Positions 34,898-43,968 of a stretch of 64,000 bases of DNA are shown here, one piece after another. The notes beneath the pieces are model-generated. The model was not told where the DNA came from, did not search any database, and saw nothing but the letters and a program-made list of their open reading frames with translations. Origin of the DNA: Collinsella sp. (GTDB lineage: Bacteria; Actinomycetota; Coriobacteriia; Coriobacteriales; Coriobacteriaceae); the NCBI GenBank assembly GCA_014871665.1, contig WGSL01000001.1, forward strand, positions 7,997-71,996. The letters are read 5' to 3'. Each line of letters starts with the position of its first letter. Within the stretch, counting starts at the first letter, position 1. The position numbers and the translations under genes are program-made.

Positions 34898-37393
34898 ATG
34901 ACCGCAACCGCCAGTAGAACCACTAACCGCAGACCCGAGCTCTTGGCACCCGCCGGAGGCCCGGAGCCCTTTGCCGCCGCGCTTGCTGCCGGGGCAGACG
35001 CCATCTACTGCGGCATGGGCAGCTTCAACGCCCGTCGCAAGGCCACCAACTTTACCGACGAGGCCTTTGAGCAAGCCTGCCGAGCCGCACATCTAGCCGG
35101 GTCGCGCGTCTACGTCACGGTCAACATCGTCATCAAGCAGTCCGAGATGGGCGATGCGCTGCAACTCATCCATCGCTGCTCCACGCTGGGCGCCGATGCC
35201 TTCATCATCCAGGACTGGGGCCTGTTCTTTGAGGTCAAGCGCACGATGCCCGGCATCGAGACGCACATCTCAACCCAAGCAAACATCCACGACGACCGCG
35301 GAACCCTTTGGTGCCGCGAGCAGGGCGCCGACCGTGTGACCCTCTCGCGCGAGCTTTCCATCGACGAGATTGCCGCCATTCATGATGCCGCGCCCGATGT
35401 GGACCTTGAGGTCTTTAGCCATGGTGCCATCTGCTTTTGCTACTCGGGCCTGTGCCTGCTTTCGAGCTTTGCCATGGCGGGACGATCGGCCAACCGTGGC
35501 ATGTGCGCCCAGCCCTGCCGCCTGCCCTACGAACTGATCGACGAAAACGGTCGCGCGCTCTCCCCCGCCGGCCGCGAGCGTGCGCTATGCCCGCGTGACA
35601 CCAACACTTCACAGCTTGTTCGCCGTCTGTATGACGCCGGCGCCGCGTCGCTCAAGCTCGAGGGCCGCATGAAGGCGCCCGATTACGTGTACTCCATCGT
35701 TGATGTGTATCGTCACGAAATTGACGACATGCTATCCGGAGCCACCGTTGCCAAGGACGAGGAAGCCGCCCGCCAGCGCCAGCTCAAGCGCTGCTTCAAC
35801 CGCGACTTTACGCACGCCTATCAGGACGGCACCTCGGGCGACGAAATGATGAGCTATGAGCGTTCCAACAATCGCGGCCAGATCGTGGGCACGGTGCTGG
35901 GCAGCCGTCTGGCCAACCGCGATGTGCGCGGCCTCAAGCCCGACGACCGCCGTCGCCGCGCCGCCATCGCCCGCATTGAGCTGTTTGAGCCCGTGGGCAA
36001 GGGCGACCTGCTGGAGCTTCGCCACGATAACGAGTTTGACCAGTTCCTGACCACTATTGCCGCCGATGATGCCGCCGCCGGCGATGTTATCGAGTGCCGC
36101 GTGCCCCGCAGCATGCCCGAGGGCTGCCGCGTCCGCGTGATTCGCAGTCAGCGTGCCATCGACGCCGCCGGCGCCGCGCTCAAGCGCGATGTGCTGCGCC
36201 GCCGAGCTGTTGATGTGTCCGTCGTGGCGCGCCTGGGCGAGCCGTTTACCGTCACACTCACCTGCTCTGACAACCCCGCGCTCACCGCCACCGCCACGGG
36301 CTTCACCGTCGAGGCCGCCAAGACCCGCGCCGTCGAGGCGGCAGACCTGGTTGAGCATGTGGGCCGCATGGGCTCCTCGCCCTTTGAGGCAGCGAGCTTT
36401 GATGTGGCGCTCGATGAGGGCTGCGGCATGGGCTTCTCCGCTGTGCACAAGGTGCGCGCTGCCGCCTGCAAAGCATTGGAGGAGGCCATTCTGTCGCCGT
36501 ACGAGGGGCGCGCGAAAACGCTCGAGTTGCCGGCAATTGTAACCAGTAATTCCCGCCCCGCGCCCGAGCACTACCGCGATGAGCCGCAGATCTGCGCCAC
36601 CGTCACCTCGCTCGAGGCCGCCGAGGCCGCTCGCGCGGAGGGTGCAACGCGCATCTACATGACCACCGACGTGCTCGAGGCTGTCGGACTCTCCCCTGCC
36701 GATGCATTTGAGCAGGGTATCGTGCCCGTACTCGACGAGGTCTGCCGTGCCGTCGACCACGAGCGCGTCGACCCGTGGGTTGTTGCCGGTGCCACGGTGG
36801 CTATTGGCAACATCTCCGAGCTTGCCCTGGCCGCCCAGGTTGGCGCCACGGCAGAAGTCCGCTCTTGTCTGCCCGTGCACAACACGGCCTGCATGGAGGC
36901 GCTTGCCGAGCGCGGAGCCGGTGCGTTTTGGCTCTCGCCCGAGATCACGCTCGAAGAGATTGTCTCGCTCGGCGCCGCCGCGCCCGCGGCTCTGGGCATC
37001 ACCGTCTTTGGCCGCCCGCGCGTCATGACAAGCGAGCATTGCATTCTGCAGGTCGCCAACGGCTGCATCCACGATTGCGCCAACTGCCGCCTGCGTGCCC
37101 GCAAGCTCTCGCTCAAGAATATCGACGGAAAGGTCATGCCCGTCCGCACCGACATCCACGGCCGCTCTCGCCTGTACGATGCTTATCCCATCGACCTCAC
37201 GCCGCAGGTTCCTCAGCTGCTCGATGCCGGCGTGCGTCGTCTCATGGTGGACGGAACGCTGCTCGAGACGGATGAGGTGGGCCGTGCCGTCGCCCGCGTC
37301 CGTCGTGCCGTCGAGGCCGCGCAGGCCGGCCGCAAGCCCGCCGCCCGTCTGCGCGGGGCGACCTCGGGCTGCATGTTTGCGGGAATCAGCTAA
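34898..37393 (+). CDS. U32-family peptidase / RNA hydroxylase-like protein with DUF3656
   Basis: 831 aa. The U32 signature region (VFSHGAICFCYSGLC then SANRGMCAQPCRLPYEL) includes the paired cysteines that bind an Fe-S centre in relatives such as RlhA and TrhP. More cysteines cluster near 720 (CIHDCANCRLRAR). Length and domain order (U32 barrel, then DUF3656) match RlhA-like proteins extended at the C-terminus; these hydroxylate cytidine or uridine in RNA rather than cut peptides. AAAGG precedes the ATG. The next gene, a pseudouridine synthase, starts 15 nt after the stop, giving an RNA-modification pair. Confidence 0.85.
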   Translation: MTATASRTTNRRPELLAPAGGPEPFAAALAAGADAIYCGMGSFNARRKATNFTDEAFEQACRAAHLAGSRVYVTVNIVIKQSEMGDALQLIHRCSTLGADAFIIQDWGLFFEVKRTMPGIETHISTQANIHDDRGTLWCREQGADRVTLSRELSIDEIAAIHDAAPDVDLEVFSHGAICFCYSGLCLLSSFAMAGRSANRGMCAQPCRLPYELIDENGRALSPAGRERALCPRDTNTSQLVRRLYDAGAASLKLEGRMKAPDYVYSIVDVYRHEIDDMLSGATVAKDEEAARQRQLKRCFNRDFTHAYQDGTSGDEMMSYERSNNRGQIVGTVLGSRLANRDVRGLKPDDRRRRAAIARIELFEPVGKGDLLELRHDNEFDQFLTTIAADDAAAGDVIECRVPRSMPEGCRVRVIRSQRAIDAAGAALKRDVLRRRAVDVSVVARLGEPFTVTLTCSDNPALTATATGFTVEAAKTRAVEAADLVEHVGRMGSSPFEAASFDVALDEGCGMGFSAVHKVRAAACKALEEAILSPYEGRAKTLELPAIVTSNSRPAPEHYRDEPQICATVTSLEAAEAARAEGATRIYMTTDVLEAVGLSPADAFEQGIVPVLDEVCRAVDHERVDPWVVAGATVAIGNISELALAAQVGATAEVRSCLPVHNTACMEALAERGAGAFWLSPEITLEEIVSLGAAAPAALGITVFGRPRVMTSEHCILQVANGCIHDCANCRLRARKLSLKNIDGKVMPVRTDIHGRSRLYDAYPIDLTPQVPQLLDAGVRRLMVDGTLLETDEVGRAVARVRRAVEAAQAGRKPAARLRGATSGCMFAGIS

Positions 37394-37408
37394 CCGAAAG
37401 GCTTACAC

Positions 37409-38068
37409 GTGAACGAAGAACCTCAAGTCCTCTACTGCGACGCCTGGCTCATGGCCATCGACAAGCCCGCCGGCATGATCGTCCACGGCGACGGCACCGG
37501 CGAGCGCACGCTCACCGACTACGCCAGCGACCTGCTGCTGGCGATGGGCGACGGCTTTGCCGCGACCGACATGCAGCCGCTCAACCGCCTGGACCGCGAC
37601 ACCACCGGCGTGGTGTTGTTCTCGCTCGACAAGCAGACGCAGCCCGCCTTTGACCAGATGGTGATCGACCACGCTTTCGAAAAGCACTATCTGGCGCTCG
37701 CCGAGGGCAAAATCGACTGGAACGAAAAGCTCATCGACAAGCCCATCGCCCGCGACCGTCACGACAGCCGCAAGATGCGCGTCGGCGCCAGCGGCAAGCC
37801 GTCTCAGACGCGCGTCAAGGTGCTCAAGCGTCTTAAGAGTCGCCGTGGCCTGCCCACGCGCTCGTATATCGATGTCGAGTTGCTCACCGGCCGCAAGCAC
37901 CAAATCCGCGTGCATCTGGCGAGCGAGCGTCATCCCCTGGTTGGCGACGACCTGTACGGAACGCCGCGCCCCTGTGGCCTGATGCTCCACGCCCACAGCG
38001 TGTCCTTTACGCATCCCGTAACCGGCGAGCACATCCACATCGAAGCCCCCTGCCCCTGGGAGCCCTAA
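37409..38068 (+). CDS. RluA-family pseudouridine synthase
   Basis: 219 aa from a GTG (AAAGG upstream). The catalytic motif HPLNR-type variant LNRLDRDTTGVVLFS carries the active-site Asp, and the C-terminal KHQIRVHLA is conserved. It lacks the N-terminal S4 domain. RluA-type enzymes isomerise uridine in rRNA or tRNA; the specific target is not readable. It forms an operon with the U32 protein and ends at a terminator. Confidence 0.88.
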   Translation: MNEEPQVLYCDAWLMAIDKPAGMIVHGDGTGERTLTDYASDLLLAMGDGFAATDMQPLNRLDRDTTGVVLFSLDKQTQPAFDQMVIDHAFEKHYLALAEGKIDWNEKLIDKPIARDRHDSRKMRVGASGKPSQTRVKVLKRLKSRRGLPTRSYIDVELLTGRKHQIRVHLASERHPLVGDDLYGTPRPCGLMLHAHSVSFTHPVTGEHIHIEAPCPWEP

Positions 38069-38106
38069 ACCACCACAATGGGGACAGGCACCTTCGTGGT
38101 GGTTTT
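38067..38106 (+). terminator. Intrinsic terminator after the pseudouridine synthase
   Basis: AAACCACCAC pairs with GTGGTGGTTTT, a stem with a T-run overlapping the TAA stop. Confidence 0.75.
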
Positions 38107-38136
38107 GCCCCAATGGCTCAGCCGCGGTCCCAAAAC

Positions 38137-38354
38137 GTCTCGATCTGTAACAGTTAGAACCCATTTTCCGGTCTATCTGTTACAGATCGAGACATTCGAA
38201 TCCCCCTCAAGGGAAAATCTCAATCTGTAACAATAACTCGTCAAAATCGGTCCCAGATGTTACAGATCGAGACAAAGGGACGGCAAGGTTCGGAAGCATC
38301 TCAATCTGTAACACCTAGCCCACTTTTAACGGTCTAGTTGTTACAGATTTAGAC
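38137..38354. repeat. Three-unit array of 57-bp palindromes (family B)
   Basis: Units 38137-38193, 38217-38273 and 38298-38354 are each exactly 57 bp, with an 80-81 bp period. Arms read TCTCRATCTGTAACA and TGTTACAGATCGAGA (the last unit has AGATTTAGA); the 25-nt centres differ. The array fills 38107-38369. Confidence 0.8.
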
Positions 38355-38369
38355 AAAACGGCAGACAAC

Positions 38370-38410
38370 AAAAGCGGCATCGCCCATCGAGGGTGTTGCC
38401 GCTTTTCTAT
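38370..38410. terminator. Intrinsic terminator downstream of the DeoR gene
   Basis: AAAAGCGGCA...CCC pairs with GGG...TGCCGCTTTT; flanking A/T runs allow termination from either side. It serves the minus-strand DeoR gene and backs up the plus-strand operon. Confidence 0.75.
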
Positions 38411-38445
38411 TGAGGAACCTAAATGGTTTTGACCTTGCCCTGTCG

Positions 38446-39192
38446 CTAGACCGTGATGACGTTATCCATCGCCCGATACTTGGCGGGGACCTCACCTGCG
38501 GTAATGATCGTTGCGTCGCGGAAGTCCGCAAACTTGACGGGCGCCACCATGCCAAATTTGCTGGCGTCCGAGATTACGAAGCGTTTGGCGGTATGGCGCA
38601 TCGAGATACGCTTGACCTGCGCTTCCTCGATATCCGGTGTGGTGAGACCTTGCTCGGCGGCGATGCCATTGGAACCCCAAAAACCGCAGTTGAAGTTATA
38701 GCGGTCCAGGGTTGCCAAGGCATCGGGGCCAACGAGTGCTTCGGTCTCGGGCTTGAGCTCGCCGCCCAGCACCACGGTGCGCATGCCGCGCAGAGCGAGG
38801 TGCTGAGCATGGAGCACGGAATCGGTCACATAGGTGACGCCCTCAAGGCGCGGAAGATGCTCGATGAGCCTAAGCGTCGTCGAACCTGAATCGATGTACA
38901 CAAAGCTCTCGGGCTCCACAAGCGCCGCCGCACGGGCGCAGATGCGCTCCTTGTCATCATTATGGAGATCGCTGCGCTCATTGAGCGTTAGGTCGCGCGT
39001 CACGTGCGCGCGCTCCAGACTTGTCGCGCCTCCGTGCACCTTGGCGATACGGTGCGCGCGGTCGAGCGTTTGCAAGTCACGGCGAATGGTGGACGGTGTC
39101 ACGCCCAGGGCTTCGGCAAGTTCCGGTACGGTGACCGAGCCGGTCTGCTGTACCATCGACACAATCGCGTTGAGCCTATCTTCCGCAAGCAT
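38446..39192 (-). CDS. DeoR-family transcriptional regulator
   Basis: 248 aa. The N-terminal HTH (VTVPELAEALGVTPSTIRRDLQ) is followed by the DeoR sensor domain with YIDSGSTTLRLIEHL, which binds sugar phosphates in the family. It starts 3 nt after the stop of the oxidoreductase gene on the same strand, so the two form an operon and the regulator probably controls it. Operator-like ATTTGC repeats lie upstream of the operon. Confidence 0.88.
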   Translation of the reverse strand: MLAEDRLNAIVSMVQQTGSVTVPELAEALGVTPSTIRRDLQTLDRAHRIAKVHGGATSLERAHVTRDLTLNERSDLHNDDKERICARAAALVEPESFVYIDSGSTTLRLIEHLPRLEGVTYVTDSVLHAQHLALRGMRTVVLGGELKPETEALVGPDALATLDRYNFNCGFWGSNGIAAEQGLTTPDIEEAQVKRISMRHTAKRFVISDASKFGMVAPVKFADFRDATIITAGEVPAKYRAMDNVITV

Positions 39193-39195
39193 CGC

Positions 39196-40275
39196 TTACT
39201 CCTCCTCGGGGTACACGACTCCCCAATCGGCGCGGAGCTTGGTCATAAGCTCCATAACATCGGAAGCATAGCCCAGAAGCTCGCGCTTCGAATCATCGCC
39301 GGCAACGGCCTTCTCCAGGTCGGCCATCTCGTAGCACAGAGCGTATGCCTCGGTGCCAGCGTGGACCTCCTCACGGTGACCGTCTGCAGTCCACACGATG
39401 GTTGCATGGTCGGCGCGCGGATAATCGTTGACCTCGATATAGCACTTATCGAAACTGATGACCGAGCGCTTGGGCTGTTTGGAGTGGAGCGTAAGGCTCA
39501 CGACGCCCAGCTGCTGCTCAGCATTACGGCAGACAATGCCACCCGCGACGTCAACGCCAGTCTCGCAGGTATTGCCCAGAGACACGACCTCGGCTGGCTG
39601 GCTGGCCATAAACAGGCGCATGACGGACAGGGCATACACGCCAATGTCGAGCATGGCGCCGCCGGCAAGGCTACGGTTGTAGAAGCGGTTGGTCAGGTCG
39701 CCGTACTCCTTATAGCTGCCAAAGTTGAGCTGAGCGAGATTCATGCGGCCGAACTCGCCAGCATCCATGCGACGGCGCAGCTCCTGATACAGCGGCATGT
39801 GAAGCACCGTGGTGGCGTCCATAAGGACCACGTTATGCTCGTCGGCGATGGCACGGGCCTCGTCGAGCTCGGCGGAGTTGAGGGTAATGGCCTTTTCGCA
39901 GAGCACGTGCTTGCCGGCGGCCAGCGCGGCACGCAGATAGGTGATATGCGTGTTGTGCGGCGTGGTGATATAGACGGCATCGATGTCTGGATCGGCGTAG
40001 AGGTCCTCAATCGTCTCGTACACCTTCTCGACGCCATACTGCTCGGCAAAAGCCTGGGCCTTGGACAGCGTACGGTTGGCGACACCCGCGAGCTTGCGGC
40101 CGGCCAGAGCGAGGGACTGGGCCATTTGGTTGGCGATAACGCCGCACCCGATCACGGCCCAGCGGAGCTCGGGGGCCGTAAAGATATCATCGGGGAACGG
40201 CTGATCCTGGACCGAGGCAAACGCCGCCTTTGCGGCTGCCTCGGCGTCGAGCGGAGCCTGTTTGGAATCTGCCAT
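39196..40275 (-). CDS. Gfo/Idh/MocA-family NAD(P) oxidoreductase
   Basis: 359 aa from ATG 40275, chosen for AGGAGG 7 nt upstream; open codons further upstream are not conserved-looking. N-terminal Rossmann motif VIGCGVIANQMAQSL, the NTPHNTH-like substrate loop (ITTPHNTHITYL), and CEKAITLNSAE, the conserved E-K-P/A segment of the family. It oxidises a sugar, inositol or sugar-acid substrate. It is the first gene of the operon with DeoR, so a sugar-related role is likely. Confidence 0.85.
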   Translation of the reverse strand: MADSKQAPLDAEAAAKAAFASVQDQPFPDDIFTAPELRWAVIGCGVIANQMAQSLALAGRKLAGVANRTLSKAQAFAEQYGVEKVYETIEDLYADPDIDAVYITTPHNTHITYLRAALAAGKHVLCEKAITLNSAELDEARAIADEHNVVLMDATTVLHMPLYQELRRRMDAGEFGRMNLAQLNFGSYKEYGDLTNRFYNRSLAGGAMLDIGVYALSVMRLFMASQPAEVVSLGNTCETGVDVAGGIVCRNAEQQLGVVSLTLHSKQPKRSVISFDKCYIEVNDYPRADHATIVWTADGHREEVHAGTEAYALCYEMADLEKAVAGDDSKRELLGYASDVMELMTKLRADWGVVYPEEE

Positions 40276-40326
40276 ATGTGCCTCCTGAATCATCGGAAGT
40301 TCTTCATTTCCAACAGCCCTATATTC

Positions 40327-40409
40327 GCACAAATGCGCGCGCATTTGCTCGTATTTGCGTGTTTATTTGCTTGTCGGTCATTATTTAGCCATAGTTAGCA
40401 GATATTTGC
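40327..40409. promoter_or_regulatory. ATTTGC repeat cluster and 18-bp palindrome upstream of the oxidoreductase-deoR operon
   Basis: CAAATGCGC and GCGCATTTG form a perfect 18-bp palindrome at 40330-40347. ATTTGC recurs at 40343, 40353, 40365 and 40404, 10-12 bp apart for the first three. Clusters of short direct repeats at helical spacing are typical DeoR-family operators. Confidence 0.5.
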
Positions 40410-40637
40410 GCGGCCATGCGAATCATCGCGCAAGACTCTGCGCGTAAATGCGCATGCGACAATCCTTGTGAAACATATAGGGGCGGAGCACCAAAGCCCT
40501 AAAGACAGAGCCAGCTGTATTACTTCACCCCTCTGGGGACACCAGACATCGAAGGACTGTCCCTAGGTGCCGCTTTCGTTGAAGCCTATCCCAGATGGCC
40601 AGATATACAGATCTAAAGACCGTCCCTATCAACTAGT

Positions 40638-40700
40638 CATTTAAGTCTGTCCCCAATGACTGCCAATCAAGGCCACTCATTTAAGTCTGTCCCCAATGAG
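40638..40700. repeat. Two 23-bp repeats forming hairpins with covarying stems
   Basis: Copies at 40638-40660 and 40678-40700 share the loop TTAAGTCTGTCCCC. Copy 1 is flanked by AGTCATT/AATGACT, copy 2 by ACTCATT/AATGAGT, so paired stem bases change together. Related CTGTCCC-containing pieces occur at 40550-40630. No gene lies in 40410-40713. Confidence 0.6.
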
Positions 40701-40713
40701 TGGGTATAGAATA

Positions 40714-40745
40714 AGGCCCGGTTGCCGTGGGGCATCCGGGCCTTT
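40714..40745 (-). terminator. Terminator of the S10 operon after rplX
   Basis: On the minus strand AAGGCCCGG pairs with CCGGGCCTT, followed by ATTCT, 27 bp after the rplX stop. It ends the ribosomal operon here. Confidence 0.7.
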
Positions 40746-40771
40746 GCTAGCAACTTGATGTTGCGGGCAGC

Positions 40772-41077
40772 TTAGAACTTGTGGCCGCACTTCTTGCAGA
40801 CGCGCAGCTTGTTCTTGCCGTCCTTCTCGTGACCGACGCGGGTAACCTTACCGCACTCGGGGCAGACGAGATTGACGTTGGAGGCGTCGATGGGAGCCTC
40901 CTGCGAAACGATGCCGCCCTGCTGGTTGGCAGCGTTGGGCTTGACGGCCTTCTTGACGACCGAAACGCCCTCGACAACGACCTTGTTCTCGGCGGGGAGA
41001 GCACGCAGGACAACGCCCTGCTTGCCGCGATCCTTACCAGAGAGAACCTGGACCTTATCGCCCTTCTTGATATACAT
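40772..41077 (-). CDS. rplX: 50S ribosomal protein L24
   Basis: 101 aa. KOW domain at the N-terminus ([20 protein letters not shown]) and a C-terminal zinc ribbon CPECGK...CKKCG, the C+ form common in actinobacteria. L24 starts 50S assembly by binding 23S rRNA domain I. It is the last gene of this operon. In most bacteria rplE, rpsN, rpsH and rplF follow, but here a terminator and a repeat-rich spacer do. Confidence 0.96.
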   Translation of the reverse strand: MYIKKGDKVQVLSGKDRGKQGVVLRALPAENKVVVEGVSVVKKAVKPNAANQQGGIVSQEAPIDASNVNLVCPECGKVTRVGHEKDGKNKLRVCKKCGHKF

Positions 41078-41090
41078 ATATCTCCCCTAA

Positions 41091-41459
41091 CTACAGGGTC
41101 TCGGGAGCGAGCGAGACGATCTTCATGTACTTCTTGTCACGAAGCTCGCGAGCGACGGGCCCGAAGATACGGGTGCCGACGGGCGAACCATCGTTGTTGA
41201 TGACAACGCAGGCGTTCTCATCAAAGCGAATGTAGGAGCCATCCTTGCGGCGGATCTCCTTAACGGTGCGAACGACGACGCAACGGACAACGTCCTTCTT
41301 CTTGACGTTGGCGCCAGGGGTAGCCTCCTGGACAGCACCGATGAACACATCGCCGATGCCTGCATAACGACGCTTGGAACCGCCAAGCACCTTGATGCAG
41401 CGAATCTTGCGAGCGCCGGAGTTGTCGGCGACGTTCAGCATGGTTTGCATCTGAATCAT
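41091..41459 (-). CDS. rplN: 50S ribosomal protein L14
   Basis: 122 aa, full length ([19 protein letters not shown] start). L14 sits at the subunit interface of 50S, near bridge B8. It is 13 nt upstream of rplX. The 118-bp gap to rpsQ (41460-41577) is longer than elsewhere in the operon and may hold an internal regulatory or processing element, though none is obvious. Confidence 0.97.
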   Translation of the reverse strand: MIQMQTMLNVADNSGARKIRCIKVLGGSKRRYAGIGDVFIGAVQEATPGANVKKKDVVRCVVVRTVKEIRRKDGSYIRFDENACVVINNDGSPVGTRIFGPVARELRDKKYMKIVSLAPETL

Positions 41460-41577
41460 GGTAGATGTTCCTCCGAACTAAGAACCGAAGAGAGGTGCGC
41501 AGCCTTTAGACGGCCTGTGGTATGCAAACCAGGCATACGCACATCTTCGGAAACGTACAAGTCGTAAGAGCGACTGC

Positions 41578-41838
41578 TTATTTAGCGCGCTCGACGACCT
41601 CGATGAGGCGCCAACGCTTCATCTTGGACATAGGACGGGTCTCCATAACGCGGACGGTATCGCCCACGCCAGCCGTGCACTCCTCGTCGTGAGCGTGCAG
41701 CTTCTTGGAGCTGGTCATCATCTTGCCGTACTTGGGGTGACGCTTGCGCTCGGTGATGGTGACGACAATGGTCTTGGCACCGGAGACGGAGGTAACGACA
41801 CCCGTACGGACCTTACGCGAGTTACGCGAATCAGTCAT
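41578..41838 (-). CDS. rpsQ: 30S ribosomal protein S17
   Basis: 86 aa. GVVTSVSGAKTIVV and HAHDEE segments are typical S17. It binds 16S rRNA helices early in 30S assembly. 16 nt after rpmC. Confidence 0.97.
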   Translation of the reverse strand: MTDSRNSRKVRTGVVTSVSGAKTIVVTITERKRHPKYGKMMTSSKKLHAHDEECTAGVGDTVRVMETRPMSKMKRWRLIEVVERAK

Positions 41839-41854
41839 GTTCTCTCCTTAGGTC

Positions 41855-42070
41855 CTACTCGGCGACAGCGGACTTCTCCGCTGCGATCTCGCGGGCGCGC
41901 TGCTCCGTGAGGACGCGAGCGATGTCCTTCTTCACGGTGTTGACGCGAGCGGTGTTGTCCAGCTGGCTGGTGGCCATCTGGAAACGAAGGTTAAAGAGCT
42001 CGGCGCGCATTTCCTTCAGCTTCTCAACGAGCTGAGCGTCCGAGAGCTCACGAATCTCTGCGGGCTTCAT
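41855..42070 (-). CDS. rpmC: 50S ribosomal protein L29
   Basis: 71 aa. ELRELSDAQL-type N-terminus (EIRELSDAQLVEKL) and FNLRFQMATSQLDN identify L29, which lies near the peptide exit tunnel. Its start overlaps the rplP stop by one base, so translation is coupled. Confidence 0.97.
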   Translation of the reverse strand: MKPAEIRELSDAQLVEKLKEMRAELFNLRFQMATSQLDNTARVNTVKKDIARVLTEQRAREIAAEKSAVAE

Positions 42071-42573
42071 TAGTTCTCCTCCTTGGCGGCGGCGGCGTCC
42101 TCAGCAGCCCACTTGGCCTCGAGAGCGGCCTCCTCAGCCATCTCCTTCTCGATGCGCTGCTCGGCGTTCTTGGCAGCAACAATCTTGGTCTTGATGGGAA
42201 GCTTGTGCTGTGCAAGACGCAGAGCCTCGCGAGCGACCTCCTCGGGCACGCCCTTGACCTCGAACATGATGCGCCCGGGCTTGACGACGGCCACCCACTC
42301 CTCGGGGTTACCCTTACCAGAACCCATGCGAGTCTCGGCAGGCTTCTTGGTGATGGGCTTATCGGGGAAGATCGTGATGTAGACACGACCGCCACGCTTC
42401 ATGTAGCGGGTCATGGCAATACGAGCGGCCTCGATCTGACGGTTGGTGATCCAATGGGCCTCGAGAGCCTGGATACCAAACTCGCCGAAATGCAGCTCGG
42501 TATTACCCTTGGCCTGGCCCTTCATGGAGCCACGCTGCACCTTGCGGTGAAGAATACGCTTAGGGGCAAGCAC
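42070..42573 (-). CDS. rplP: 50S ribosomal protein L16 with acidic/alanine-rich C-terminal extension
   Basis: 167 aa, about 30 longer than E. coli L16. The core is canonical ([15 protein letters not shown] at the start, [17 protein letters not shown] in the middle). The last 30 residues are Ala/Glu-rich ([19 protein letters not shown]) and probably helical on the ribosome surface. L16 contacts the A-site tRNA region. Overlaps rpmC and rpsC ends by single bases. Confidence 0.96.
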   Translation of the reverse strand: MLAPKRILHRKVQRGSMKGQAKGNTELHFGEFGIQALEAHWITNRQIEAARIAMTRYMKRGGRVYITIFPDKPITKKPAETRMGSGKGNPEEWVAVVKPGRIMFEVKGVPEEVAREALRLAQHKLPIKTKIVAAKNAEQRIEKEMAEEAALEAKWAAEDAAAAKEEN

Positions 42574-43283
42574 TACTGACCCCTCCTCTCGGAGTTACGA
42601 CGACGAGGACGGGAAGAGCCCTCGAGTGCAGGGTTGGGAACAGGCTGGCCCGGGAGCTTCTCGCCCAGGTAGATCCAGACCTTCACGCCGCAAGCGCCCA
42701 TAGTGGTGCTAGCGACAGCCGTGCCGTAGTCGATCTTGGCACGGAGGGTGTGCAGAGGCACGCGACCCTCACGGTACCACTCACGACGGCCCATCTCGGC
42801 GCCGCCGAGACGACCGGAGCACTGGATACGGATGCCCTTAGCGCCGGCCTTGCGGGCGGACTGGACAGCCTTGCGCATAGCGCGACGGAAGGCAACGCGG
42901 CCCTCGAGCTGCTCGGCAATAGACTGAGCAACGAGGTTGGCGTCGAGCTCGGGGCGCTTGATCTCGACAACGTCGACGGAGAGCTGGCCCTTGGAAACGC
43001 CAGCGACCTTCTCGAGCTCGGTGCGGAGGGTATCGATCTCGGCACCCTTCTTACCGATGACAACGCCGGGGCGAGCGGTGAGGATGATGACCTTCACCTT
43101 GTCGCCAGCGCGCTCGATCTCGACGCGGGAGACAGCTGCGCGGGAAAGACGCTTCTCGAGGTACTTGCGGATCTCGAGATCGTTACCGAGGGTCTTAGCG
43201 TAATCCTTCTCTGCGAACCAGCGGGAGCGCCAGTTCTCGGTGATGCCAAGACGGAAGCCGGTGGGGTAGACTTTCTGACCCAT
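42573..43283 (-). CDS. rpsC: 30S ribosomal protein S3
   Basis: 236 aa. [18 protein letters not shown] start, KH domain with [13 protein letters not shown], and the S3 C-terminal domain. A basic tail ([14 protein letters not shown]) ends it. S3 forms part of the mRNA entry channel helicase. 6 nt after rplV. Confidence 0.97.
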   Translation of the reverse strand: MGQKVYPTGFRLGITENWRSRWFAEKDYAKTLGNDLEIRKYLEKRLSRAAVSRVEIERAGDKVKVIILTARPGVVIGKKGAEIDTLRTELEKVAGVSKGQLSVDVVEIKRPELDANLVAQSIAEQLEGRVAFRRAMRKAVQSARKAGAKGIRIQCSGRLGGAEMGRREWYREGRVPLHTLRAKIDYGTAVASTTMGACGVKVWIYLGEKLPGQPVPNPALEGSSRPRRRNSERRGQ

Positions 43284-43289
43284 ACAGCT

Positions 43290-43661
43290 TTACGCCTCCT
43301 TTCGAGGAGCAACGACGACGGTGATGTGGGAAGTACGCTTCAGAATGCGAGAAGCGGAACCCTTGGCGCGGGGACGGATGCGCTTAAGCGTCGGACCCTC
43401 GTCAACATAGGCAGCGGCGACAACCAGGTTGTCGGCACGCAGACCGTTGTTGTTCTCGGCGTTCGCAACGGCGGAACGGAGAACCTTCTCGACATCCACG
43501 GCGACGGCGCGGTCGCAGAAGTGGAGGATGTCGAAGGCCTGAGCGACAGGCTTGCGGCGGATCAGATCGACCACCAGGCGGGCCTTGCTGGGGGAAACAC
43601 GCACGTACTTTGCGACGGCGCGAACCTCGGTGGCCTCAGTTTCAATAGACTTAGTTGCCAT
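43290..43661 (-). CDS. rplV: 50S ribosomal protein L22
   Basis: 123 aa. [20 protein letters not shown] and the beta-hairpin [11 protein letters not shown], which lines the exit tunnel near the macrolide site, are intact. 14 nt after rpsS. Confidence 0.97.
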   Translation of the reverse strand: MATKSIETEATEVRAVAKYVRVSPSKARLVVDLIRRKPVAQAFDILHFCDRAVAVDVEKVLRSAVANAENNNGLRADNLVVAAAYVDEGPTLKRIRPRAKGSASRILKRTSHITVVVAPRKEA

Positions 43662-43675
43662 TTACGGTTAACCCC

Positions 43676-43936
43676 CTATTTGGCCTTGTGGCCACGGAAC
43701 GTACGAGTCGGCGCGAACTCGCCGAGCTTGTGACCAACCATGGACTCGGTAACATACACGGGCACATGCTTGCGGCCGTCGTGGACGGCGATGGTGTGAC
43801 CAACCATCTCGGGGAAGATGGTGGACGCGCGGGACCAGGTCTTCACGACGTCCTTCTTGCCAGCCTCGTTCATCGCGGTGATACGCGAGAGAAGGCGAGT
43901 CTCCACGAACGGGCCCTTTTTGAGACTTCTGCTCAT
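43676..43936 (-). CDS. rpsS: 30S ribosomal protein S19
   Basis: 86 aa. [17 protein letters not shown] start and [15 protein letters not shown] are diagnostic. S19 binds the 30S head with S13. 32 nt after rplB. Confidence 0.97.
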   Translation of the reverse strand: MSRSLKKGPFVETRLLSRITAMNEAGKKDVVKTWSRASTIFPEMVGHTIAVHDGRKHVPVYVTESMVGHKLGEFAPTRTFRGHKAK

Positions 43937-43968
43937 AAGTGCTTTCTCCTAAAACTCGGTATCCGAAA

